The position numbers and the translations under genes are program-made. A stretch of 64,000 bases of DNA, from assembly GCA_017617235.1 (NCBI GenBank), contig JAFZWQ010000014.1, positions 1-64,000 of the forward strand, read 5' to 3'. This DNA is from Bacteroidaceae bacterium. GTDB lineage: Bacteria > Bacteroidota > Bacteroidia > Bacteroidales > Bacteroidaceae. The notes under the pieces are model-generated. The model had not been told where the DNA came from. It made no database searches and worked only from the letters and a program-made list of their open reading frames with translations. Numbering within the stretch: position 1 is the stretch's first letter; each line of letters starts with the position of its first letter. Below, in pieces: positions 23,937 through 32,298 of the stretch.

Positions 23937-24028
23937 CAAAACCAGATTAACCTAATAACCAGAATTGCCTATGGGCTAAGATAACATAAAAAGGACATAT
24001 TGGAAGAAGCGTCCGCTTAGATTCTTGT

Positions 24029-24144
24029 TTCGGAAATTCGGCAAAATTAAAGAAACTATCAAGAGTAAAGGCACGGATGCTCACGTCGATGGCGTAGGCT
24101 TTTACTCGGATATGATAGTTAGGTGTTTGCCGATACCTCCGAAA
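24029..24144. repeat. Nested imperfect inverted repeat of about 116 nt
   Basis: The outer arms are TTTCGGAAATTCGGCAAA (24029-24046) and its near complement ending TCCGAAA (24126-24144). The inner arms pair ACTATCA with TGATAGT and GAGTAAA with TTTACTC (about 24055-24070 with 24099-24119). A T-run follows at 24169-24175. It could be a structured RNA or a remnant of a small mobile element. The rest of the gap 23937-24230 holds nothing I recognise. Confidence 0.7.
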
Positions 24145-24230
24145 CGTAGACGAAGTAACAAGTCCACGTTTTTTTGATTTCTAATAATTCTTGGATTATA
24201 AACTTTATTAATAACCTTAAAAGTAAAATA

Positions 24231-24836
24231 ATGAAAAAAGTTTTAATTGGTTTGTGTGTTTTCTTTGTCATTTGTGTCATGGCATCAATGTGTGATGACA
24301 AAAATAGTACATCTGTAGCGACTGTGGATGTGGATTCGCCAGAAGTCGAAGTTGATACAATTGGAGTGGGTAATGATAGGTTAGCGGTAATAGAAACGCC
24401 AAAGAAAACATGGAATTTCAGTTTTAGTCAAGACGAAATGACGGATACTAAAAACATTTGGGCTTCCCTACGTAGTGACAACTATGTAAACCAGGATTTT
24501 CCATACGAAGGCGACACTTATGCCCATCTTACTGTGAGGTACATGAAGAAATATGGTTACGATGTCTTGGTACAAATAGATCGGGGACAGATTATTCACA
24601 ATTATGGGAGTTCGAACTATGTGTCAGTACGGTTTGATGATGCAACGCCTAAGAAATACACATTTAATAGTTCGGCAGATTATGATTCTGAGACGATATT
24701 TCTTAATAATGTAAGTGATTTCATAGCTAAAGCAAAAAAGGCAAACGTAATAAAGTTGGACTTGCCGTTGTATCAGGGAGGCAGGCCTGTTTTCACATTT
24801 TCCGTAGATGAGCCATTGACATGGCGCACAGAGTGA
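24231..24836 (+). CDS. Putative lipoprotein of unknown function
   Basis: The ATG at 24231 is preferred over one at 24174 because it begins a clear signal peptide, MKKVLIGLCVFFVICVMASMC, whose ASMC lipobox makes Cys21 the anchor. The mature 180 residues are acidic at first, then mixed alpha/beta (WNFSFSQDEMTDTKNIWASL, VRYMKKYGYDVLVQIDRGQ). I do not recognise a family. The base composition is more AT-rich than the flanking core genes, and the surrounding genes are also accessory, which suggests acquisition. Confidence 0.75.
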   Translation: MKKVLIGLCVFFVICVMASMCDDKNSTSVATVDVDSPEVEVDTIGVGNDRLAVIETPKKTWNFSFSQDEMTDTKNIWASLRSDNYVNQDFPYEGDTYAHLTVRYMKKYGYDVLVQIDRGQIIHNYGSSNYVSVRFDDATPKKYTFNSSADYDSETIFLNNVSDFIAKAKKANVIKLDLPLYQGGRPVFTFSVDEPLTWRTE

Positions 24837-24912
24837 GCAGGTATTGCAAAGAATGAGTCTGAACATCATCCGCTACAGCAACGGTACCACTTGCAAGGTG
24901 CTGGTGAAGTAA
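24826..24912 (+). pseudogene. Remnant of a secreted protein's C-terminal sorting tail
   Basis: The frame ends ...LQRMSLNIIRYSNGTTCKVL and so on to the TAA at 24910-24912. It closely resembles the end of the GH98 protein in this window (LQRGLNIVRTADGKTRKILI) and other Bacteroidetes secretion tails. An in-frame stop at 24817-24819 cuts it from any longer ORF, and it overlaps the end of the lipoprotein gene in another frame. It is probably the last exposed piece of a deleted secreted-protein gene. Confidence 0.45.
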
Positions 24913-25023
24913 GATACGGAAAACTTAACGTTTAGGGATGTGCCTCAAATGGGGCACATCCTTTTTTGGTGCGCCCTGTAGCAAAAAACTCATGCGTTAC
25001 TTTTTTATTTCCAACGAATTCGC

Positions 25024-25031
25024 TAACTTTG
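25024..25031 (+). promoter_or_regulatory. Minus-7 element TAACTTTG
   Basis: The octamer matches TAnnTTTG exactly and lies 29 nt before the ATG at 25061, which argues against the longer ORF beginning at 24938. The -33 element is not clear. Confidence 0.55.
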
Positions 25032-25060
25032 TGTCATCATTAACCAAAACCTGTAATAAC

Positions 25061-26902
25061 ATGAAAAATGTGAAATGCTGTCCACATTGTGGGGAACCAA
25101 CTGTCGAACATCACAAATTTTGCGTTAAATGCGGTGCTCCGTTGGATACAAAGGCCGCTTTGAGAGAAAACGTAGAAATATCGGTAAATGCAGACATAAA
25201 TGTGTCTCCGCAAATGAGCACACTGTCTTTCGTCATGCGTCCTGTTTTGATTGTACTTTGGGGTATTCTGGTGTGCATGATGAATTATGGGAAGGGAGAA
25301 ATATATGAATACCGATTTGCCATCAGTGTAGCATTTACTCTCCCTTTGGCTGCTCTTTCAATGTTTTTGGCGATTCCTGAGCGAAAGTCGAATAGTGGAA
25401 ATAAGTTTGGCATTATTTCCTCTGTCGTGATTCTGGTTGTATGTACCTTGCTAGGGCTTTATGGGAAAAACCATGAGCCCTCGTCGTGGGATGCAGTCAA
25501 CGTGCAGATAGACTTGTGGATTTTCGCAATGTATTTTACACCTGTTCTTGCCTTGTTGGCATATTCGATAGGACAAAAGAGACGGGGACCTGTAGCTGTA
25601 ATAATCCTGTATGTAGCAATGATAGTAGCAGAAGGCATATTTATGATTATATTTAGCGAAGAAAACACCACTTCGGATTCTCTGCTGATGCAGCGCTACG
25701 CGAGTTACTCCATTTATTTCTCGATGCCTTTCCTAATTATTGCCTCTTCCTTATTAAGTCGCCGCAGGTATCATATTGATTTGCCCGCTTATGAAACGAT
25801 AAAAATAGCGGCATATTCTTATGCAATAATACTCATGCTGAATCTGGTGGGCGGATATTATGTATTCTACAACACTTTCCATTGGTTTAAAAATGGGTAT
25901 ATCTATAGACCGGATCCTTCCACATTGCAAACGATGATATTGTTCTTTGTACCTATTCTGTTCCTTATGGCTGCTACAAGCCAACCGAAAAACGCAATCA
26001 GGAAAGAGAACGTAAAAAAGCGCTGGTACGATATTGTTTGTCCTGTAATCGTAGCTATTCTTCTTTTCATCTCTCTGAAAGCTGTAGACTGGGGGAAAGA
26101 TTTGGGAGACGGCATAGGCACATACTTACTGTTCTTTACCATTCCTGTAGCCCTATTGCTTCTGCAGTTGTGGAACGGAAGGCCCGAGAGAAGCGTTTCA
26201 CGACAAGAAGCATTGGCCATACACCCTTTTACGGAGGAATACCTGAAGTCACGACGTAAGAAGAGAATTGTCATCTCTGTAGTTTTGGCATTAATAATTC
26301 TTTTGCCGCTAGTCTTTGGATTCTTTACTGGAGCATTCGACCCTCCTGCCGACCTTACCATGTTTGATTTAAAAGGTCCGGTCAAAGAGGTCTACGATGA
26401 AAAGTATGTCTATTTCTATGATGAAAACGCACGTTTGCACGGCATCGTAACAGATAGGCAACACAAAGAGATTATATCTTATGAGGAATATCCTGATGGT
26501 AAAGTTCTATTTGGGGAGGCACTTCAGCGTGATAGAAAAGGACGTATTCTGTGGATAGGATTTAACGCAGACGATCCAGGCAAAAGCGGAATCGCTTATG
26601 TGTATAAGAATGGTAAACTGAAAGTGTATGACCATAAAGGTGAGGGCCGTTTTACGATTGTAAAACGTAATAGCAAGGGACTTCCTGAGGTTATTGTACA
26701 AGGACTAGATGACCCTGAGGATGAATATTTATATGTAATGAAGTATACTTATGAGGAATTCGATGAACATGGAAATTGGATACGTGCCAATATTGACAAT
26801 GGTTTTAAGGAGAAGAGTGAATTGGGGGAAGGCTCATGGGAAGATATCCTCCTGGATCATTATTACGACGTAGAGCGTGTCATTAAATATTATGAGGAAT
26901 AG
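25061..26902 (+). CDS. Zinc-ribbon multi-pass membrane protein
   Basis: The 613-residue protein, started at the ATG after the promoter, opens with a zinc ribbon (CCPHCGEPTVEHHKFCVKCG, about 6-25). Next come seven or eight hydrophobic segments between about 50 and 430. The C-terminal 180-residue soluble domain has short beta repeats (YVYFYDENARLHGIV, YVYKNGKLKVYDHKGEG, FDEHGNWIRANID) that look like YD/MORN-type antiparallel hairpins. I cannot assign a function. Another zinc-ribbon membrane protein follows 53 bp downstream, suggesting a shared stress or envelope role. Confidence 0.75.
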   Translation: MKNVKCCPHCGEPTVEHHKFCVKCGAPLDTKAALRENVEISVNADINVSPQMSTLSFVMRPVLIVLWGILVCMMNYGKGEIYEYRFAISVAFTLPLAALSMFLAIPERKSNSGNKFGIISSVVILVVCTLLGLYGKNHEPSSWDAVNVQIDLWIFAMYFTPVLALLAYSIGQKRRGPVAVIILYVAMIVAEGIFMIIFSEENTTSDSLLMQRYASYSIYFSMPFLIIASSLLSRRRYHIDLPAYETIKIAAYSYAIILMLNLVGGYYVFYNTFHWFKNGYIYRPDPSTLQTMILFFVPILFLMAATSQPKNAIRKENVKKRWYDIVCPVIVAILLFISLKAVDWGKDLGDGIGTYLLFFTIPVALLLLQLWNGRPERSVSRQEALAIHPFTEEYLKSRRKKRIVISVVLALIILLPLVFGFFTGAFDPPADLTMFDLKGPVKEVYDEKYVYFYDENARLHGIVTDRQHKEIISYEEYPDGKVLFGEALQRDRKGRILWIGFNADDPGKSGIAYVYKNGKLKVYDHKGEGRFTIVKRNSKGLPEVIVQGLDDPEDEYLYVMKYTYEEFDEHGNWIRANIDNGFKEKSELGEGSWEDILLDHYYDVERVIKYYEE

Positions 26903-26955
26903 GCTATTGCATCGTATTAAATGAAGATTGATAATAAATAAAACTTTTCTATATT

Positions 26956-27663
26956 ATGAATGAGCAGAAAACTTGCCCACAGTGTGGCGCAGAGATTGAG
27001 ATGGTAGGTCAGGCATATTGCTGGAACTGCGGATCTTCATTGGAGGCATTGCCCAAAAGTGTGAATTCAGTATCACAAAATGCAGAGGAAATTCTCGATA
27101 CTGCCACGCCTGAACCTCGGCCTGCACTGGTTGAGAATATTATTTCCAAAGTAGAGGCCGCCCCTAACGCATCACCCAAAGCTGGGACAAATAAGGTATT
27201 GTTAGGTGTGTTAGCCGCGATTATCGTATTATTGGTTGTTATTCTGATAGTAGTATTGAGTAGCAAGAGCAATGATGAGCGTGTAGTAGAAGAAGAAACA
27301 GTAGAGGTTGCGACTGAGGGAACAACGGATGTTGCTTCGGGTGCAACGTTTGCGAGCGAAGATGAATATGACCATAACGAGGAGGATGAGTTCCAGTCTG
27401 ACGATGATGATTGGCAGGAGACATTATACGACTTTGCATGTGAACGTGAGCTCACAGCTTCGGACCTCGCTAATATGTCGAAGGATGAATTACGCATCAT
27501 GCGAAACTGGATATTTGCCCGTCATGGTTATATCTTCAAGAGTCAGGATCTGAAAGATTATTTTGGGCAGTTTGGCTGGTATAATCCTCGATATAGTGAT
27601 GTAACCTCTCAACTGAGCCGTATTGAAAAGCAAAACATCGAGTTCATTAAGCGTTATGAATAG
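26956..27663 (+). CDS. Zinc-ribbon membrane protein with C-terminal YARHG domain
   Basis: The 235-residue protein has a zinc ribbon (CPQCGAEIEMVGQAYCWNCG), a linker, one membrane segment (VLLGVLAAIIVLLVVILIVV, about 78-98), a very acidic stretch (EDEYDHNEEDEFQSDDDDW), and a C-terminal YARHG domain (LRIMRNWIFARHGYIFKSQD, FGWYNPR). YARHG domains are extracytoplasmic and thought to bind peptidoglycan or other envelope components. The stop overlaps the next gene, an M15 peptidase, by 8 nt, which supports an envelope-linked operon. Confidence 0.85.
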   Translation: MNEQKTCPQCGAEIEMVGQAYCWNCGSSLEALPKSVNSVSQNAEEILDTATPEPRPALVENIISKVEAAPNASPKAGTNKVLLGVLAAIIVLLVVILIVVLSSKSNDERVVEEETVEVATEGTTDVASGATFASEDEYDHNEEDEFQSDDDDWQETLYDFACERELTASDLANMSKDELRIMRNWIFARHGYIFKSQDLKDYFGQFGWYNPRYSDVTSQLSRIEKQNIEFIKRYE

Positions 27664-28498
27664 GATTGTGACGCTTTCACTATTGATGTTCTGCCTTCTC
27701 TCCGTACAATGTAGTGCGGAGAAAGGGCAGAATGATTCTAACAAGCCGCTGGAGAACGACACTTTGGTTACTGAGACAACGATCGAGCCCCAAATCCCAG
27801 CAGGTGCGAAGACTTTGCTTAAGGCTTATCCCGATTTCATTAAAGGGTATGAGGAAGACAGCCTGCTGCTAGCTGATGGGACGCGGATGGTGTATGACGA
27901 TGGCAGGGAGAAATCATTTGAGCAGAAACTCGATGATGCAGACCCAGAAGACATGTTTGCTTTCGTTTATGACCAATCTGCAGAAGAACCGGACTATTTG
28001 CAGGATGCTGGACGAAGCCGTTGTGAGGCCTTGTTCAAGATGATGTATGGCAATAGCGAAGGGGCCGTCCGACAGAAACTGATATCGGTAGAATGGTTTG
28101 GCGAACGGGTGTTGTTTACACCTGTCAATGGAGCTGCAGATAGCCTGCGCGCTGTAGCTGCGGACATCGCATCGCATCCTGATTTTGCAAAGCTGCGTCC
28201 ATATTTAAAGTCGAGTGGTTCGTTTTATTGGCGCAAAGTGCGTGGTGCCAACCGCCAAAGTGCTCATTCTTATGGAATGACCATCGACGTAGGTGTTGCC
28301 CTAAGCGATTATTGGCTGTGGAAGAATCCAGGTAAGAAGGAAACGGATAAGATTGTGTATGCAAACCGGATGCCCAAGACATTAGTCGAAATTTTCGAAC
28401 GGCACGGATTCATCTGGGGTGGAAGGTGGTATCACTATGATACAATGCACTTCGAGTTCCGTCCTGAGATTCTACTTTATTCCACTTCAGCATTTTGA
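27656..28498 (+). CDS. M15-family D-Ala-D-Ala carboxypeptidase-like lipoprotein
   Basis: The ATG at 27656 gives 280 residues with a lipoprotein signal (LLMFCLLSVQC). The C-terminal half has the M15/VanY zinc site: SAHSYGMTIDVGVAL supplies His and Asp, and WYHYDTMHFEFRPE supplies the second His and the catalytic region. It should trim peptidoglycan stem peptides or related D-amino-acid peptides in the periplasm. It overlaps the YARHG gene by 8 nt. A DUF5715-type M15 protein is another name for this group. Substrate is unproven. Confidence 0.82.
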   Translation: MNRIVTLSLLMFCLLSVQCSAEKGQNDSNKPLENDTLVTETTIEPQIPAGAKTLLKAYPDFIKGYEEDSLLLADGTRMVYDDGREKSFEQKLDDADPEDMFAFVYDQSAEEPDYLQDAGRSRCEALFKMMYGNSEGAVRQKLISVEWFGERVLFTPVNGAADSLRAVAADIASHPDFAKLRPYLKSSGSFYWRKVRGANRQSAHSYGMTIDVGVALSDYWLWKNPGKKETDKIVYANRMPKTLVEIFERHGFIWGGRWYHYDTMHFEFRPEILLYSTSAF

Positions 28499-28540
28499 GG
28501 GTGGCATCGGGTATGGGAATAATAACGACAAAATAGGAAT

Positions 28541-29125
28541 ATGAAACTGATTTATTTTCATGGATTTGGATCATCGGGGGCAAGTGGAACAGTGGAGAGC
28601 CTGCGCAATCTGTTGCCAGAGGACCAGATAATTGCACCAGACATCCCTGTGGACCCTGTGGAGGCCCTGCCTTATTTGAAACAGCTATGCGCTGAGGAGC
28701 AACCGGACATTGTTATCGGCACAAGCATGGGGGGAATGTATGCCCAGCAAATGAGAGGGTTCGTACGTATATGCATCAACCCAGCCTTGAATATGTCCAC
28801 CATGAGCAGTGCACTGCGAACGGGTGAACATAAGTTTTTCAACGGACGCAAAGACGGACAGAAAACGTTCCGCATCACACGCGATATTATCCAGCATCAC
28901 AACCAGATGGAGCGCCAGCAATGGAAGGATATCACGGATTGGGACCGAGAAAACTGCTATGGTCTCTTCGGCATTCATGATACGGTGGTGAACACATACG
29001 ATCTCTTCCACAAACACTATCCTCACGCCACTCGCTTCGATGGCGAACACCGTCTGAACGAGAAAGTGCTGCGAAAAGTAGTGATTCCACTGATAGAGGA
29101 ATTAAGACAAAAGCTACACCCATAG
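28541..29125 (+). CDS. YqiA/YcfP-like alpha/beta hydrolase
   Basis: The 194-residue protein has the small serine-hydrolase layout of the YqiA/YcfP family: IYFHGFGSSGASGTVESLR at the N terminus (oxyanion region), nucleophile Ser in VIGTSMGGMYAQQM, Asp in GIHDTVVNT and His in FDGEHRLNE. No signal peptide is present. Family members are esterases of unknown physiological substrate. A strong hairpin terminator follows directly. Confidence 0.85.
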   Translation: MKLIYFHGFGSSGASGTVESLRNLLPEDQIIAPDIPVDPVEALPYLKQLCAEEQPDIVIGTSMGGMYAQQMRGFVRICINPALNMSTMSSALRTGEHKFFNGRKDGQKTFRITRDIIQHHNQMERQQWKDITDWDRENCYGLFGIHDTVVNTYDLFHKHYPHATRFDGEHRLNEKVLRKVVIPLIEELRQKLHP

Positions 29126-29126
29126 T

Positions 29127-29166
29127 AAATGCAAAAAACCGCGAATCCATCGCGGTTTTTGCATTT
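29127..29166. terminator. Bidirectional hairpin terminator
   Basis: Arms AAATGCAAAAAACCGCG and CGCGGTTTTTGCATTT enclose the loop AATCCAT. A-tract and T-tract flank the stem, so it can terminate both the hydrolase gene on the plus strand and the GH43 gene on the minus strand. Confidence 0.9.
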
Positions 29167-29182
29167 GTATAGTAGATACTGA

Positions 29183-30163
29183 TTAAGCGAAAAGAGCGTC
29201 GTCGAGAGGCTTCACCTTCAGGCTGCGCAGGTGAGTGATGTCGTTCGAGGGCACGCAATCGTGGTGGAAAAGCCACCAACGTTCCTGGTAACGGACGATG
29301 CAGTGGTGGGTAGTCCAACCAACAACGGGCTGCAGCAATTCACACTGGAAACGGAAAGGTCCATAGGGATTGTCGCCCACGGCCAGACAGAGCAGATGAC
29401 TGTCGCCTGTTGAATAGGAAAAGTAATATCGACCGTTGGCCTTGTGCATCCACGAAGCTTCGAAGAAACGATGAGGGTCGCCGGCACGGAGGGGTTCTCC
29501 GTTTTCGTCCACGACAACGACAGAACGCGGAGCCTCAGCAAACTGCAGCACATCGTCGCTCATACGTACCACATAAGAAGGCAGGGCTGGAACGTCAGCC
29601 GGGCAATAGAGTTGGGTCTTCTTGTCTGCAGCAGGACCCAAGTCGATACCTTCTTTGACAAGTTTCTGAGGCGACTGATACCATTGGAGCTGACCGCCCC
29701 ACAAGCCACCGAAGTAACAATATATCTGACCATCGTCGTCCTTGAAGACACAAGGGTCAATGCTGAATGAACCGCGAATGGGGTGTTCCTGCGGAATGAA
29801 GGGTCCTTCGGGACGTTCTGCAATGGCTACACCCAGGTGGAAGACACCATTGTAGTCCTTCGCTGAGAAGATGAGGTAATACTTACCGTCTTTCTCCACC
29901 ACATCGCTGTCCCACATCTGCTTTTCGGCCCAAGGCACTTGGTCGACATCAAGGATTACTCCATGATCCGTGACTTCTGCCTCCATGGGGTTGCCAGAGA
30001 GGGAAAGCACATGATAGTCGCGCATCTGGAAATGACCGCCATCGTCGTCGAAGGCTGCGCCAGCCTCGCGGTCGTGGGATGGATAAATGTAGAGCCGGTC
30101 GCCAAACTGATGCACAGAAGGGTCGGCCATGTAGTCGCTGGGAAATAGATAACGTGGTTCCAT
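29183..30163 (-). CDS. Cytoplasmic glycoside hydrolase family 43
   Basis: The start is taken at MEPRYLFPSDYMADPSV (30163), because the minus-7 element TAAATTTG lies at 30204-30197 and longer frames would precede transcription. The 326-residue propeller has the base Asp in ADPSVHQFGDRLY, a second Asp in SIDPCVFKDDDGQIYC, and the acid Glu in FFEASWMHKANGRYYFS. There is no signal peptide, so it would act on imported oligosaccharides, probably xylo- or arabino-oligomers. It is divergent from the large xylanolytic operon and may share its control. Confidence 0.88.
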   Translation of the reverse strand: MEPRYLFPSDYMADPSVHQFGDRLYIYPSHDREAGAAFDDDGGHFQMRDYHVLSLSGNPMEAEVTDHGVILDVDQVPWAEKQMWDSDVVEKDGKYYLIFSAKDYNGVFHLGVAIAERPEGPFIPQEHPIRGSFSIDPCVFKDDDGQIYCYFGGLWGGQLQWYQSPQKLVKEGIDLGPAADKKTQLYCPADVPALPSYVVRMSDDVLQFAEAPRSVVVVDENGEPLRAGDPHRFFEASWMHKANGRYYFSYSTGDSHLLCLAVGDNPYGPFRFQCELLQPVVGWTTHHCIVRYQERWWLFHHDCVPSNDITHLRSLKVKPLDDALFA

Positions 30164-30196
30164 AGTTGAGTTTTTGATTTTATGTGTTTTGTGATA

Positions 30197-30204
30197 CAAA
30201 TTTA
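30197..30204 (-). promoter_or_regulatory. Minus-7 element of the cytoplasmic GH43 gene
   Basis: TAAATTTG on the minus strand matches TAnnTTTG and lies 34 nt before the chosen start codon. I could not find a well-spaced -33 element. Confidence 0.5.
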
Positions 30205-30340
30205 CGATGAATCTGGCAAAAAACATGCATTTTCGACCGTTTTTTCAAGCAATGATACCTTGAAACCACCTTTTTGAGACATGATTAGAAAGACGTTTGC
30301 AGAAAATTTACTTACTTTGTAACGAAAATCAAAGATTTTT

Positions 30341-32290
30341 ATGATCATGCACAAACGTCTTAACTTATTTACCGCCTTATTGGCCCTTTTGGTCTCATTC
30401 ACAATGACGACTGCGGCACAAGCCGCATTGCGACTGCCCAAGTTGTTTTCCGATGGCATGGTGATGCAACGCAACGCCGAAATTCCCATTTGGGGATGGG
30501 CAGAAGCCGGACAGAGCGTAACACTGACCTTACAACCCGCTGACAGCAAAGGCAAGGGGAAAAAGGTGTATCACACCGCTGTGGCTGACAATATAGGGAA
30601 ATGGATGCTCAAGTTACCCGCTATGCGTCCACAGGGGCCATTGGTATTGGAAGTAAAGTGTGGCGAGGAAGTCCTGACAGTCAGCGATATATGGGTGGGC
30701 GATGTATGGTTGTGCAGCGGCCAATCGAACATAGACACAAACATCGAGCGCGTCTATCCACAATATCCAAGGGAGATAAACAACGACTCGACAGACCGCG
30801 TCCGCCTGTTCAAAGTGGAAAACGAAGCCGTACTGGAAGGTCCACGAAGCGATGTACGCTCCAGCGGATGGAAGACACTTTCCAAAAAGAATGCCTGGAA
30901 ATTCTCGGCATTGGGATATTTCCTGGGCAAGCAGATGCAGGCCAAGACTGGCGTAGTACAGGGCGTAATTCAATGCAGTTGGGGTGGAACCCCCATAGAA
31001 TCTTGGATTCCACGCGATTCAGTGCAACGTTTCGATGCTTCGAAGGCCCGCGAAGCCGTATATTATACTGACAGCAAACTGCGCCAGGCCGCATTGGAGG
31101 CCAACCGCCAGGCTGGCAACCGCTGGAACGCGTTACTCAACGAGACAGACCCTGGAGTTCGCGGAAACTGGACAGCTGCCAACTACGACGACAGCAAATG
31201 GCAAAAGGTTCAGCAGGACAAGTTGCCCGTTCGCGCACCCTTCAATGGTTCGTTCTGGATGCGACAACATATTCACATCGATGCGGCCCATGCCGGACAG
31301 GAGGCTCTGTTACTATTGGGAACCTTGATAGATGCCGACTTTTCTTACGTTAACGGCAAGCTGGTTGGACAAACAGGATACCAGTACCCCCCACGTCGAT
31401 ACACCATTCCACAGGGGTTGCTGCACGAAGGTGACAACGTCATTACCATCCGTTTCGTGAATCGAGGGATGGCACCGAAATTCGTGCAGGGCAAGCCCTA
31501 CCTGATTCGCTGGGCAGACAACACTACCCTGCCCCTCGATACGGAATGGCTCGTACACGAAGGAGCATCGATGCCCAATCAGCCCTCTATGCCAACAGGA
31601 TTCCAAAACATGGCGGCTGCCGCATACAACGGTATGTTGCTGCCCTTGGCACCCTATGCTGTAGCAGGAATGGTGTGGTATCAGGGAGAATCAAACACAG
31701 ACCGTCCTGTGATTTACGAAGCCGAGTTGCACAGCCTGATGAACGACTGGCGCCAGCAGTTCCAACAGTCTGAGATGCCCTTCGTAGTGGTTCAACTGGC
31801 TAATTACATGGAGCCCAGTACCGCTCCGCAGGAAACAGGATGGGCCAGATTACGCGAAAGTCAACGCCGTGCAGCCGTCTCCGACCCAAGGGCCGAATTG
31901 GCCGTTGCCATAGATTTGGGCGAAGCAAACGACATCCACCCACTGCGCAAAAGTGAATTAGCAGAACGTGTGGGATTAGCCTTTGACAAACTGGTGTTTG
32001 GTAAACGCGTCTTACTCTCACCACAACCTCTTTCTGCACAAAGCGTCGACAAGAACATGGTGGTGATAACCTTCGACCAACCTGTCACAGCCAGTCAAGG
32101 ATTTGAAATTGCAGAGGAAGGCGGTCCCTTCCACAATGTAAATTGTACAGCCAAAGGAAATCAAGTCACCCTCTACGGGCAGGGGAATCGTGTTCGTTAT
32201 GCCTGGAAGAACAATCCCATAGAGGCCGATTGTCGCGCCAAGGACAGCCGACTGCCCGCTACCCCATTCGAAATTGAAATCACAAAATAA
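30341..32290 (+). CDS. Secreted SGNH acetylesterase (sialate O-acetylesterase family)
   Basis: The 649-residue protein has a signal peptide ending AAQA and an esterase of the sialate O-acetylesterase family, which also holds acetylxylan esterases (CE20). The nucleophile is in WLCSGQSN (Ser129) and the catalytic Asp/His in NDIHPLRKSELAERV. Between them, about residues 270-390, lies a beta-galactosidase-type jelly roll (WTAANYDDSKWQKVQ, FWMRQHIHI). It opens the eight-gene carbohydrate operon and is followed 8 bp later by GH98. In this setting acetylxylan is a more likely substrate than sialic acid. Confidence 0.87.
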   Translation: MIMHKRLNLFTALLALLVSFTMTTAAQAALRLPKLFSDGMVMQRNAEIPIWGWAEAGQSVTLTLQPADSKGKGKKVYHTAVADNIGKWMLKLPAMRPQGPLVLEVKCGEEVLTVSDIWVGDVWLCSGQSNIDTNIERVYPQYPREINNDSTDRVRLFKVENEAVLEGPRSDVRSSGWKTLSKKNAWKFSALGYFLGKQMQAKTGVVQGVIQCSWGGTPIESWIPRDSVQRFDASKAREAVYYTDSKLRQAALEANRQAGNRWNALLNETDPGVRGNWTAANYDDSKWQKVQQDKLPVRAPFNGSFWMRQHIHIDAAHAGQEALLLLGTLIDADFSYVNGKLVGQTGYQYPPRRYTIPQGLLHEGDNVITIRFVNRGMAPKFVQGKPYLIRWADNTTLPLDTEWLVHEGASMPNQPSMPTGFQNMAAAAYNGMLLPLAPYAVAGMVWYQGESNTDRPVIYEAELHSLMNDWRQQFQQSEMPFVVVQLANYMEPSTAPQETGWARLRESQRRAAVSDPRAELAVAIDLGEANDIHPLRKSELAERVGLAFDKLVFGKRVLLSPQPLSAQSVDKNMVVITFDQPVTASQGFEIAEEGGPFHNVNCTAKGNQVTLYGQGNRVRYAWKNNPIEADCRAKDSRLPATPFEIEITK

Positions 32291-32298
32291 AAGAAATT

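Noticed and set aside
24938..25060. Longer start for the zinc-ribbon membrane protein
   Set aside because: A TAACTTTG promoter element at 25024-25031 lies inside it, and the zinc ribbon begins right after the ATG at 25061.
30296..30319. Promoter of the xylan operon
   Set aside because: TTACTTTG at 30312 deviates at the second position and the nearest TTTG is only 12 nt away, so the spacing is wrong.
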